DNA of 33,274 bases. Source: CAZFDE01 sp964517795 (GTDB lineage: Bacteria; Planctomycetota; Phycisphaerae; Sedimentisphaerales; Anaerobacaceae). Below, one piece after another: positions 24,353-32,394 of the stretch. Location of the stretch: NCBI GenBank assembly GCA_964517795.1, contig CAZFDE010000027.1, positions 1-33,274 on the forward strand, in the 5' to 3' direction. Position 1 is the stretch's first letter, and every line of letters starts with the position of its first letter. The notes beneath the pieces were generated by a model that saw only the letters and a program-made list of their open reading frames with translations, did not search any database and was not told the DNA's origin. A program made the position numbers and the translations under genes.

Positions 24353-24903
24353 CGGTTTCGGTTGCGCGGCGCGTATGGGTTTCGGTAAACGGTTTCGGCT
24401 TTCGGGTTGCATTTGTGCGGTGTGTTTCGGTTACGGTGAACGGTAAATGTTATGATGAACGAGAAGAAGCCTATAAGAAGTTTTACTGATTTGGAAGTTT
24501 ATCAAAACAGCTATCAGGCGATGCTTGATATCTTTCAATACATTATACCCAAACTTCCTGCTGAGGAAAAATTTGACTTAACAGATCAGTTAAGACGCTC
24601 AGCTAAAGCTATTCCTCGATTGATCTCTGAAGGTTATGCTAAAAAGCATCAGAAAAAAGGCTTTCAAAAATATATCGATGAAGCGATGGCCGAATCTAAC
24701 GAGACCATTGTTTCATTGTCCCAAGCCAAGGACTTGTATTCAGCAATGGTTGATATTGAATTATGTGCACGCTTGATCGATATGTATGATAAAATCAGCA
24801 GACAATGTTATAAGCTGGCGATTGCCTGGGATGATTTCGATGAGCGTAAGTCAAAACCGAAACCTTCAGACGACAACGATACGCGCCGCGCAACCGTAAA
24901 CCG
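24353..24903 (+). mobile_element. four-helix-bundle (IVS-like) element, intact copy
   Basis: The S23-type gene at 24452 is bracketed by inverted repeats. The left arm 24353-24376 (CGGTTT then CGGTTGCGCGGCGCGTAT) matches the reverse complement of 24879-24903 with one inserted base; the inner 18 bases are perfect. Between the left arm and the ATG are many CGGT-type units. In RNA the arms would pair and hold the gene in the loop, as in 23S rRNA intervening sequences. The right arm is translated as the protein's C-terminal tail. The body is visibly AT-richer than its neighbours. No transposase is present, so calling it mobile is inference. Confidence 0.6.
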
Positions 24904-24928
24904 TATACCGAGAGTTCAAAAATGTTAA
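24452..24928 (+). CDS. four-helix-bundle protein (S23 / 23S rRNA IVS family)
   Basis: A 158-residue helical protein of the family first seen inside intervening sequences of 23S rRNA genes. The marks are FTDLEVYQNSYQAM near the start, LTDQLRRSAKAIPRLISEGYAKK, and the final helices to about residue 130. Members form pentamers with a basic surface; cellular function is unclear. Residues after about 130 (SKPKPSDDNDTRR...) are encoded by the right inverted-repeat arm and look like an appended tail. The stop overlaps the start of the next permease gene. Its base composition is more AT-rich than that of lysS or the second permease, fitting transfer. Confidence 0.88.
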   Translation: MMNEKKPIRSFTDLEVYQNSYQAMLDIFQYIIPKLPAEEKFDLTDQLRRSAKAIPRLISEGYAKKHQKKGFQKYIDEAMAESNETIVSLSQAKDLYSAMVDIELCARLIDMYDKISRQCYKLAIAWDDFDERKSKPKPSDDNDTRRATVNRIPRVQKC

Positions 24929-26265
24929 CACTATTCCTATGGCTGCGTTATCTTCGCAAAAAGAAGATTGTGCTATTGAGTATCGCCGCCGTTGCCTTAT
25001 CAGTGGCGCTTTTGATCGTGGTCAACAGCCTGTTCACCGGTTTCATCAATAAGCTCAAAACGACCGATCCCTATGGTGGTGGAGATTTAGGGCTTCACTT
25101 GCCTGAGCCTGTTGCCTATGCACCGCTGGTTAAGCATTTATCCCAATTGGAAGAAGTTCGATATGCCACCCCTTACTTGACTCACGCAGCGCTGATTCGG
25201 TTAGCATCCGGTGACGTCCGCCAAACGGCTGTCGAAGGGATTGACGTATCGACTTTTGAAGGTGACCGAACACTGAGAGAAAATTTATTGCTTCGAAAAG
25301 ATAGTAATCAGCCTGTGGATTTTTCGGTTGGGACAGAAGAAAAATCCGGCGGTTGGATTGGGATTAATATTCTGGCCGAACCCAATGAAAAGACAGACCT
25401 GTATGATTTTGACGAAATCAAAAAAATGGCCGGTCAACAGGTGTTATTGATCACAACCGCCGAACAAAAACCTGAAAATACTCAACAGCAGCGAACAAGC
25501 AAATTCAAACGTAAGGTCTATCCGTTCAAAATCAGCGATATTTACCACAGCGGCGTGTATATGAAGGACGAAACGGTTTATCTGCCGTATGATGTACTTT
25601 ACAAAATAGTTTACGGTAAATCATCCGATCCATCATTGGCATCCAGGATTCATGTTTATTTCAAACCAAATGCCAATTCACAGCGGGCGCGGACTCATGT
25701 GCTACGCCAATGGGGAAGTTACGCCAAAGATATTCTTGCTCTAGATAAACGAGCAATCAATAATACCGGTGTCTCAACACGCCAAATGATGAAGGTTTGG
25801 ATGTATGAGGAAATTTATAAGCAGATGAATATCTCGATGATGATTTTCAGTGTGATTTGCTCGGTGACGATCCTGCTGGTGTTCTGTATCTTTTATATGA
25901 TCGTCGAGACGCGGCTCAAAGACATCGCAATCATCAAAAGCTGCGGGGCATCCAGTTTCAGTGCGGCCAATATCTTCCTGGGATTCGGCGGATGCGTTGG
26001 GCTGGCCGGCTCAGTACTGGGAATCGGCCTGGGCTATCTGATCATGACCCATATTAACACGATCGAGAACTGGATCCGGATCGTCTTTGGACTGAAGATC
26101 TGGCGAAGCAGTGTCTATATCTTTGAGAATATACCTGACACCGTCAACTGGTCAGCGGTTACGCCGATTGTGATCGCGGCCGTCGCGGGCTGCCTTATCG
26201 GGGCCCTGATCCCGGCAGTCATTGCCGCCCGCAGCAAACCCGTTGAGATATTGAGGTATGAATAG
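24922..26265 (+). CDS. LolC/LolE-type ABC transporter permease 1
   Basis: A 447-residue inner-membrane protein with the LolC/E-MacB layout: one N-terminal membrane helix (about 17-40), a long periplasmic domain, and three C-terminal FtsX-type helices (about 303-328, 348-375, 408-435), ending in the usual PVEILRYE. With the second permease and the ATPase at 27909 it forms a likely LolCDE complex that releases lipoproteins from the inner membrane. The start lies inside the tail of the four-helix-bundle gene and has only a weak GAGAG ribosome site. The first two thirds look AT-richer than the last third. Confidence 0.85.
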   Translation: MLTLFLWLRYLRKKKIVLLSIAAVALSVALLIVVNSLFTGFINKLKTTDPYGGGDLGLHLPEPVAYAPLVKHLSQLEEVRYATPYLTHAALIRLASGDVRQTAVEGIDVSTFEGDRTLRENLLLRKDSNQPVDFSVGTEEKSGGWIGINILAEPNEKTDLYDFDEIKKMAGQQVLLITTAEQKPENTQQQRTSKFKRKVYPFKISDIYHSGVYMKDETVYLPYDVLYKIVYGKSSDPSLASRIHVYFKPNANSQRARTHVLRQWGSYAKDILALDKRAINNTGVSTRQMMKVWMYEEIYKQMNISMMIFSVICSVTILLVFCIFYMIVETRLKDIAIIKSCGASSFSAANIFLGFGGCVGLAGSVLGIGLGYLIMTHINTIENWIRIVFGLKIWRSSVYIFENIPDTVNWSAVTPIVIAAVAGCLIGALIPAVIAARSKPVEILRYE

Positions 26266-26323
26266 AATGTTAGCTCTATCGCAAACGAATAAAATGGCGA
26301 TTATCATGAACGGTTTCGTTTTA

Positions 26324-26544
26324 CGGTCGCGCAGCGCGTATCGGTTGCGGTTTACCTTTGCGGGATTGCCATTCTTTTATTGAATGTGTTTCGATTACAG
26401 TGTACGGTGAATTATGATGAACGATAAAACAAACAGAAAATATGACAAGTTAGCAATCCCCCAAAACGGTCTCAATCCACTCAGATCAGATTCAAAACCG
26501 AAATACGAAAACGATGCGCGCCGCGAAACCGAATACCGAGAAAC
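26324..26544 (+). mobile_element. shrunken second copy of the four-helix-bundle element
   Basis: The left arm CGGTCGCGCAGCGCGTATCG (26324-26343) and the right arm 26512-26531 agree at 16 of 20 positions as inverted repeats, and both resemble the arms of the intact copy at 24353. The segment 26385-26424 up to the start codons matches 24421-24462 closely (TGTGTTTCG.TTAC... then TTATGATGAACGA). The gene body between is missing. It lies between the two permease genes, exactly as the first copy lies before permease 1. Confidence 0.6.
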
Positions 26545-26554
26545 GAGTTTTTAA
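26414..26554 (+). pseudogene. internally deleted four-helix-bundle gene (46 codons)
   Basis: An open frame that begins MMNDK, like the intact gene's MMNEK, and ends with SKPKYENDARRET, like the intact gene's SKPKPSDDNDTRRAT. Roughly 110 residues of helical body are absent, replaced by about 20 unrelated residues. Its TAA is two bases before the ATG of permease 2. The frame through the right arm is the same as in the intact copy. It may now act only as a translated leader for the downstream gene. Confidence 0.62.
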
Positions 26555-26556
26555 CA

Positions 26557-27912
26557 ATGTATAAATTCATCCTGGCCATCCGGTATTTATTGAAGCGAAA
26601 GGTCAGCTCCTTCGCGGTGCTGGCGGTGGCGCTGAGCGTCTTCGTGGTGCTGGTGGTCATTACCGTGCTTTCGGGTCTGGTACGCGATTTCAAGGACAAG
26701 ATGTACGGCTTTACCGGCGATTGTGTGGTCTCCAGCCGCTCGATGGTCGGTTTTCCATATTATGAAGAGTTTATGGAGAAACTGCAGGGGCAAGAGATCA
26801 TCGAAGCCGTTTCACCGGTGATTGAAACGTACGCCATTGTTTTTGCCGGCGAAGGTAATTACCAAAATGACGGCGTGATCCGCCTGATCGGGATCGATCC
26901 GCAAAGTTACGGCCGGGTGACGGAATTCAACCAATGGCTCTGGTTCAATAAAGATACGCCCCAAAGCGCCTTTGTCTGTGATTACGATCCAAATCTGACC
27001 GGCTGTGTGCCGGGCGTCCATATTATGTTCCATCGGGACGAACGCGGCCAATACCCCCAGCACGAAAACGCATTTCGCATGGCCTTCGATGTCGGCTGTG
27101 TACCGCTGACGCCCAAAGGGGCACTCGCCAGGGCCGGTGCCGGCGAAATTAACACCAAGACGTTTTACTACAGCGATATCGCCAAAACGGGTATCGCCCG
27201 CGTCGATGGCAATATCCTGTTTGTACCGTTCGAAGATGCGCAGGCCCTGTGCGGCATGAATATCGGCGCCAAACGCACCAATCTTTTATATATCAAATTC
27301 AAAGAGGGGGTGTCCGTATCAACCGGCACGAAAAAAGTCAAAGCGATGTGGAAGACATTCACAGCCGGGTACGTTGATGATTCCCAGGCGTTTTTGCTGG
27401 CCAATGTCCGTGTGCAGGACTGGAAAAATTACAGCCGTATTTTTATCGCCGCTGTCGAGACCGAGCAGACGATTATGAGCGTGGTTTTCGGCCTGATCGG
27501 GGTCATCACCGTCTTTATCGTCTTCGTGATCTTCTATATGATTGTCTGCCATAAGAGCAAAGACATCGGCATCCTTAAAAGTATTGGCGTTTCGCGCGGC
27601 GGGATCTTTTCGGTGTTTTTGCTGTTTGCCTTTTTCATCGCGGCCATCGGCTCGGTGATCGGGGCGATCGGCGGCTGGCAATTCCTGGTCCATATCAACC
27701 AGCTCGAAAGCTGGCTCTATGAACATTTTAAGTTTCAGTTGTGGAACCGCGCGTTTTACGCGATTGACGAAATCCCCAATACAATTTCACCAGAGGTTCT
27801 GATCGGCACCCTGTCCGCGGCCGTGCTGGTATGCCTGATCGGGGCGTTGGTCCCCAGTTGGCAGGCCGGCCGATTCGAACCGGTAGAAACATTGAGAGTG
27901 GCACAAATATGA
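26557..27912 (+). CDS. LolC/LolE-type ABC transporter permease 2
   Basis: A 451-residue paralogue of the protein at 24922 with the same plan: N-terminal helix (about 20-42), a periplasmic domain with an ARAGAG...DIAKTGI block, and three C-terminal helices (about 305-330, 348-375, 412-433), ending in PVETLR. Two unlike permeases suggest a heterodimer as in LolC/LolE. The last codons overlap the ATPase start by ATGA, so the two are coupled. Composition is GC-rich like the genome around it. Which copy corresponds to LolC or LolE cannot be decided. Confidence 0.87.
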   Translation: MYKFILAIRYLLKRKVSSFAVLAVALSVFVVLVVITVLSGLVRDFKDKMYGFTGDCVVSSRSMVGFPYYEEFMEKLQGQEIIEAVSPVIETYAIVFAGEGNYQNDGVIRLIGIDPQSYGRVTEFNQWLWFNKDTPQSAFVCDYDPNLTGCVPGVHIMFHRDERGQYPQHENAFRMAFDVGCVPLTPKGALARAGAGEINTKTFYYSDIAKTGIARVDGNILFVPFEDAQALCGMNIGAKRTNLLYIKFKEGVSVSTGTKKVKAMWKTFTAGYVDDSQAFLLANVRVQDWKNYSRIFIAAVETEQTIMSVVFGLIGVITVFIVFVIFYMIVCHKSKDIGILKSIGVSRGGIFSVFLLFAFFIAAIGSVIGAIGGWQFLVHINQLESWLYEHFKFQLWNRAFYAIDEIPNTISPEVLIGTLSAAVLVCLIGALVPSWQAGRFEPVETLRVAQI

Positions 27913-28604
27913 GCGAAACGAAAACATTGCTGCAGGCAAACGGATTATTCAAATCCTATACACTCGGAGCGGCCCGCGTTGAGGTCCTCAAGGGAGTGGA
28001 TTTCAAGGTCAATGAAGGCGAATTCGCCGCAATCATCGGGGCCTCCGGCAGCGGCAAAAGTACGCTGCTGCACCTGCTGGGCGGACTGGATACCCCCGAA
28101 AAAGGAACGGTCCGGTTCGACGGGGAAAATCTAAAAACATATAATTCGGGAAAATTGAACCGTTATCGAAACCGGAAAGTCGGTTTCGTTTTTCAGTTTT
28201 ACCACCTGCTGGACGAACTGAATATTTTGGAAAATGTAACGCTGCCCGCCATGGCCCAAACGAGCGTTTTGGGTTGGTATCCGCGGCGAAAAAAGGCCGC
28301 CGAACGCGCCAAAATGCTGTTAGAGCGGTTCGGATTGGCCCACCGGCTCAGCCATAAGCCCTACCAGCTTTCCGGCGGGGAACGCCAGCGGACTGCTATC
28401 GCCCGGGCCTTAATGAATGAACCGCAGCTTCTTTTGGCCGATGAACCGACCGGAAACCTTGACTCGAAGACAGGAAATGGTATCTTAGAGGTCTTTGAAC
28501 AGTTAAATCGGGTCGGCCAGACCATTGTCATGGTTACGCACGACCGCCGGATAGCCGAACGGGCGAGCCGGATCGTGACATTGGCGGACGGCCGGATTGG
28601 TTAA
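27909..28604 (+). CDS. lolD: LolD-type ABC transporter ATP-binding protein
   Basis: The 231-residue ATPase of the exporter. Walker A is GASGSGKST (44-52), with the Q-loop at VFQF, the signature LSGGERQR, Walker B LLLADEPT, the D-loop NLDSK and the switch His in VTHDRR. The frame is open upstream, but the ATG at 27909, overlapping the permease stop, gives the standard N-terminus. No MacA-type periplasmic adaptor is nearby, which favours LolCDE over a MacAB exporter. It probably drives lipoprotein release to a LolA-like carrier. Confidence 0.9.
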   Translation: MSETKTLLQANGLFKSYTLGAARVEVLKGVDFKVNEGEFAAIIGASGSGKSTLLHLLGGLDTPEKGTVRFDGENLKTYNSGKLNRYRNRKVGFVFQFYHLLDELNILENVTLPAMAQTSVLGWYPRRKKAAERAKMLLERFGLAHRLSHKPYQLSGGERQRTAIARALMNEPQLLLADEPTGNLDSKTGNGILEVFEQLNRVGQTIVMVTHDRRIAERASRIVTLADGRIG

Positions 28605-28627
28605 AAATTCCTGAAAGAGGTAAACGT

Positions 28628-29488
28628 ATGAAAATCTGGCTTGGCGACAAATTAGTCGAACAGCAGGAGGCGACGGTTTCGGTTTTTGATCACGGTCTGC
28701 TCTACGGCGACGGTGTCTTTGAGGGGATCCGTGTTTACAACGAAAAAATCTTTGAGTTCGATGCCCATATCGACCGGCTCTACGAGTCGGCCCGGATCAT
28801 CCGGCTGGATATTCCCATGGGCCGCGATGAGCTGATGAAGGCGACGGAAAAAACCGTCCGGGCCAACAATGTCATTGACGGTTATATCCGACTGATCGTC
28901 ACGCGCGGCGACGGAAACCTGGGGCTGAACCCCTTTGTTTGCACGGACCCGAAAATCATTATCATCGCCGACAATATCCAGCTTTATCCCGAGGAACTCT
29001 ACGAAACCGGAATGCGGATTATCAGCGCCACGACGATGCGGAATCACCCCCTGTCGGTTCCGCCGCAGGCAAAGAGCCTCAATTATCTCAATAACATTCT
29101 CGCCAAGATCGAAGCGCTCGACAACGACGTTCCCGAGGCGATCATGTACAATCATATGGGATTTGTTGCCGAGGCGACCGGCGACAATGTCTTTACCATC
29201 AAAAAAGATGTCATCTGCACCCCGCCGATCTCGGCCGGGGGATTGGGCGGCATTACCCGTGATGTGGTTATCCGGTTAGCGCGGCGCGAAAAGATCGAGG
29301 TCATCGAGGCGAATCTGACGCGGGCCGATTTATATATCGCCGACGAATTGTTCCTGACCGGCACGGCTGCCGAGGTCATCGGGATCGTTGAGATTGACGG
29401 CCGACAGATCGGCGACGGCAAGCCCGGTCGATATACCAAAATGCTGCGTGAAAAATTCTTCGCTTATGCACACGGAAAGGAGAAATAG
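28628..29488 (+). CDS. ilvE: class IV aminotransferase, branched-chain type
   Basis: This PLP enzyme is predicted to transfer amino groups to and from branched-chain 2-oxo acids, the last step of Ile, Leu and Val synthesis. The 286 residues show the class IV marks: DHGLLYGDGVFEGIR near the start, the Schiff-base Lys in AKSLNYLNN, EATGDNVF and the C-terminal LTGTAAEVIGI. GAAAGAGG precedes the ATG. D-amino-acid transaminase and aminodeoxychorismate lyase share the fold; the GDGVFEGIRVY block favours IlvE. No other branched-chain genes are in the window. Confidence 0.85.
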   Translation: MKIWLGDKLVEQQEATVSVFDHGLLYGDGVFEGIRVYNEKIFEFDAHIDRLYESARIIRLDIPMGRDELMKATEKTVRANNVIDGYIRLIVTRGDGNLGLNPFVCTDPKIIIIADNIQLYPEELYETGMRIISATTMRNHPLSVPPQAKSLNYLNNILAKIEALDNDVPEAIMYNHMGFVAEATGDNVFTIKKDVICTPPISAGGLGGITRDVVIRLARREKIEVIEANLTRADLYIADELFLTGTAAEVIGIVEIDGRQIGDGKPGRYTKMLREKFFAYAHGKEK

Positions 29489-29527
29489 TATTCATTGCCG
29501 ACAGACGGCGGATGAGGCTATTATCGA

Positions 29528-30514
29528 ATGAAACCGGTACCGGGCATGGATATTAGAGAGGCATTAGCGCATGTCGAACCGCAATTAAAGCAGGTCGAAT
29601 CGGTGATCGCCGATCAACTAAAAGACGCCCACCCCTCGATCCGGCCGGTTTTGGATGCATTCCGATTCAGCGGCAAAATGATTCGGCCGGCCTTGGTACT
29701 GCTGTCGGGCCTGTGCTGCGGCAAGATCAGCGACGCCCATATTCGCACGGCCGCCGTCTTGGAGATGATCCATTCGGCCACGCTGCTGCATGACGATGTG
29801 ATCGATCAGGGCCAGCAGCGTCGCCGCAGCCAAACCGTCAATGCCCTGCACGGCAATGAAGCGGCTGTCCTGCTGGGCGACTGGCTGCTCAGTCATGTGT
29901 TTCGAATGTGCCCCGATCTCGACGGTCGGGTGGTCCCCCGGATCGCGCAAATGACGTGCCGCGTCTGTGAAGGCGAACTGCGGCAGATCATTCAGCGCGG
30001 CAACTGGCAGCTCGATCAGCAGCAATACTTCGAGATCATCCACCAGAAAAGCGCTGCGCTGTTCGCAACCTGCTGCTGGAGCGGGGCGATCCTGGCCGGA
30101 GCCGAAGAGAAAATTGCGGAGATCTTCGAGCAGTACGGCCTGTCACTGGGAATCGCCTTTCAGATCACCGATGATGTGCTCGACATCAACGGCGATCCGG
30201 CCCAGACCGGAAAGTTGGCCTGCCGCGATATCCTGCAAGGTGAATTGACCTTGCCCTTGATCCATTATCTCTCGTATCTGGATACCGCCGAACGGCAACC
30301 GTTCATTGACCAATTGAAGCAGGGCCGCTTGAGCAGCCGACAGTTAAAACACCAGTTACAGCAGACATCGAGTCTGTCTTTTGCCATTACGAAAGCCGGC
30401 GATTTTGCCAATGAGGCGATCGAACGGCTATCCGGATTGAACGGGCAATTCCAACCGCGTGCCATCGAGGCGTTGAAAATCGCCGCACGGTTTTCCGTCG
30501 AACGCCTTCATTGA
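29528..30514 (+). CDS. long-chain polyprenyl diphosphate synthase
   Basis: This trans-prenyltransferase extends allylic diphosphates with IPP to make the side chain of quinones. The 328 residues carry both Asp-rich motifs, LLHDDVID (first Asp at 89) and ITDDVLD (about 216-222), and the GKMIRP block. Small residues before the first motif fit a long product such as hepta- to nonaprenyl. It begins 39 bases after the aminotransferase and ends before a terminator. It uses IPP from the MEP pathway, of which ispE is in this window. Exact chain length is not readable. Confidence 0.9.
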   Translation: MKPVPGMDIREALAHVEPQLKQVESVIADQLKDAHPSIRPVLDAFRFSGKMIRPALVLLSGLCCGKISDAHIRTAAVLEMIHSATLLHDDVIDQGQQRRRSQTVNALHGNEAAVLLGDWLLSHVFRMCPDLDGRVVPRIAQMTCRVCEGELRQIIQRGNWQLDQQQYFEIIHQKSAALFATCCWSGAILAGAEEKIAEIFEQYGLSLGIAFQITDDVLDINGDPAQTGKLACRDILQGELTLPLIHYLSYLDTAERQPFIDQLKQGRLSSRQLKHQLQQTSSLSFAITKAGDFANEAIERLSGLNGQFQPRAIEALKIAARFSVERLH

Positions 30515-30528
30515 AAGACACAGCGCAT

Positions 30529-30562
30529 AAAAAAACGCCCCGTCCCGAACGGACAGGGCGTT
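30529..30562. terminator. intrinsic terminator shared by converging genes
   Basis: AACGCCC (30534-30540) pairs with GGGCGTT (30556-30562), and GTCC (30542-30545) with GGAC (30551-30554), separated by one mismatch. A seven-A run on the left becomes a T-run for the minus strand, so it clearly ends the barrel-protein transcript. It may also serve the polyprenyl synthase gene. Confidence 0.85.
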
Positions 30563-30582
30563 GACGTTTGTAAAGAACGTGC

Positions 30583-31428
30583 TTAGAACTCCATCGACAG
30601 GCTGAGACCGGCATACAGCTCATCTGAAGTATTGACACTGTCTTCGAAGGACGATTGATAATACAGCGCTGGTGTCAACGTTGCTTCGCCCAGCGGCATT
30701 TGGGTGGTGATACCAAATGTGGCATGCGACCAGTCGTGCTTGGCGTCCGCAGCCGCAAAACCGTCATTATACACCAGATCGGCACTGAGCGTGAAGACCT
30801 GCTCGGGAATGTCCGGGGTCAGGTTTTGGACTACCATATCGTGACTGACGCCAATAATATGAATCCAACCCGCCGCTTCGCCGGTAATCACCCCATTGGT
30901 CCCGGTATTCGATGTTTCTTCACGCTGATGGGCCGGCATGATATAGGCAACATAATAATGCGGCACGATCTTATTCATCGGACACATATTCGGCCATGCC
31001 GCGCCTACACCAAATTCCATCCCATCTTCCGCTTTGCTGGGGCGATCAATAAAATCATAATAAATATACTGGAACATCATATCCATCTGGCATTTGTCCC
31101 CTTCGTTCACCGTGGTGTCATACATCAGGATATAATTGTATTCGGTCTTGTCCACCGTGCTGACCGAACCGCCGCCTTTGCTGGAAGCGGCATACGACAT
31201 CCAGATCTTTGCGGTCAAACCGCTGCCTAAATCGACTGCAACACTCGGCTGCCACGCAGCCTTGTCATCCAGGATGTCATAGCCGTACCAGATGTACTTG
31301 CTGACCCACGACAGGTCCACAGTGACGCCCATGTCATCGGTCATTGCCATGCCTTCATCCTGGGCGACAAGCTGCATCGAAAAGCCCAGCACAAAGACAA
31401 CCATCAGAATCATTCCTCTTTTTTTCAT
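30583..31428 (-). CDS. outer-membrane beta-barrel protein (TorF-like)
   Basis: A 281-residue protein with a clear signal peptide (MKKRGMILMVVFVLGFSMQLVAQ), then alternating beta strands rich in aromatic residues, and a final Phe in SLSMEF, the usual barrel end signal. The early SWVSKYIWYGYDI block resembles TorF-type putative porins. It probably sits in the outer membrane, perhaps as a channel; the cargo is unknown. AAGGAG at 31435-31441 is an excellent ribosome site, and the 13 bases around it are identical to those before the aldolase gene. It is a single-gene unit closed by the terminator at 30529. Confidence 0.78.
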   Translation of the reverse strand: MKKRGMILMVVFVLGFSMQLVAQDEGMAMTDDMGVTVDLSWVSKYIWYGYDILDDKAAWQPSVAVDLGSGLTAKIWMSYAASSKGGGSVSTVDKTEYNYILMYDTTVNEGDKCQMDMMFQYIYYDFIDRPSKAEDGMEFGVGAAWPNMCPMNKIVPHYYVAYIMPAHQREETSNTGTNGVITGEAAGWIHIIGVSHDMVVQNLTPDIPEQVFTLSADLVYNDGFAAADAKHDWSHATFGITTQMPLGEATLTPALYYQSSFEDSVNTSDELYAGLSLSMEF

Positions 31429-31768
31429 TTTCTGTCTCCTTAAAAACGCTTTCCCAATTCCTATTGACCGTTTATATTAAAGAGCTGACTTTCGCATTTC
31501 CCAATCGATTGTTTAATCATCGTTTAAATTAAGGGTGGCACATCAAAAAATCAATAAAAAATCAATTAAAAAACCGTGTTTTTTAATTTTTTTAAACATA
31601 CGAAAGGCTCTAATATGACAGCCCGATCAACGACAATTATTCTTCCGGTGCCAGATAAAATTACCGGATATTAGTCAAAGACAATAAACTGTCTGAATTT
31701 CCTTAAGTTGGGAGATTACAGATGGTTATATGTATGTTTGCCAAAAGGGAAGAAATAATTGTCGCTGA
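31429..31768. other. AT-rich stretch without a gene
   Basis: It holds the leader of the barrel-protein gene. A TAATATAAA element at about 31472-31480, read on the minus strand, could be a -10 box, but no good -35 was found. The rest is AT-rich spacer with a strong palindrome at 31564-31588. No protein is evident; the integrase remnant begins at the right end. Confidence 0.5.
31564..31588. other. 11-bp AT-rich palindrome
   Basis: AATTAAAAAAC pairs perfectly with GTTTTTTAATT around a CGT loop. It is T-rich on both outer sides and could act as a weak terminator in either direction or as a structural or binding site upstream of the barrel-protein gene. Confidence 0.5.
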
Positions 31769-32347
31769 AGGGAAATTAAACTTGACGTTGGACACCACTC
31801 TCCAAAGACGGAACATATCCAGGGTAAGGACACCCGAGTCTGCCCTTTATTTCCTGAGATAGAACTCTATCTAATGGAAGCGTTTGAACAAGCCGAGCCG
31901 GGCCAGAAAAAAGTAATTACCATGGATCTGAGCATCTCCAGCAACTTGCGTACCCAAGCTCATCGAATTATAAAACGTGCCGGTCTTACGCCATGGGGCA
32001 AAACATTTCAGAATCTCAGGTCAAGTAGAGAAACTGAATTGGTTGAAGATTTTCCAATTCATGTTGTTACAGAGTGGCTTGGGAACAGCCCGGATGTTGC
32101 GCGAAAACATTATCTTCAGACACATGAAGAACACTTCAAAAGAGCGGTGGGCGCTGGTGGCCTGAATATGGGCCTAACGACAGCCGCAAGGTCTCGTATA
32201 GAGTCACCTAACGAAAATTCAGAAAACCCTGAATCGCAGCTAATCGCTTGTGGTGCCACATCTTGCGACGCGACACCACATAGTACTAATTCGGATATTT
32301 TCTATCCAGTACCCCCAAGGGGAGTCGAACCCCTGCTTCCGGGATGA
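31769..32347 (+). pseudogene. C-terminal remnant of a tyrosine recombinase (integrase)
   Basis: An open frame from just after a TGA at 31766 encodes the last part of a planctomycete-style phage integrase: SPKTEHIQGKDTRVCPLFPE (the catalytic beta-hairpin Lys, before the first ATG at 31874), then FQNLRSSRETEL (Arg), HVVTEWLGNS, and the nucleophile Tyr in KHYLQ. The N-terminal half, including the first catalytic Arg, is missing, so it cannot be active. The last codons (PPRGVEPLLPG) run into the 3' half of tRNA-Glu, the classic position of an integrase beside its attachment site. A relic of an integrated element. Confidence 0.8.
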
Positions 32348-32382
32348 GAACCCGACGTCCTGGGCCACTAGACGATGGGGGC
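32310..32382 (-). tRNA. tRNA-Glu (anticodon CTC)
   Basis: The 73-base cloverleaf folds as acceptor GCCCCCA/TGGGGGT, a D arm GTCT...GGAC typical of tRNA-Glu, anticodon loop TTCTCAT (CTC), and a T arm AGGGG-TTCGACT-CCCCT. The discriminator is A and no CCA is encoded. Pair 1-72 is G-U instead of the usual G-C. Its 3' half overlaps the tail of the integrase remnant on the other strand. Confidence 0.94.
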
Positions 32383-32394
32383 CAGTTTAGTAAT

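Noticed and set aside
24353..24903. Diversity-generating retroelement accessory gene (Avd) for the four-helix-bundle protein
   Set aside because: Avd shares the fold, but no reverse transcriptase, template repeat or variable repeat is present in the window.
24922..28604. MacAB-type drug or toxin exporter
   Set aside because: Two distinct permeases without a fused ATPase and no MacA-like adaptor gene nearby fit LolCDE better.
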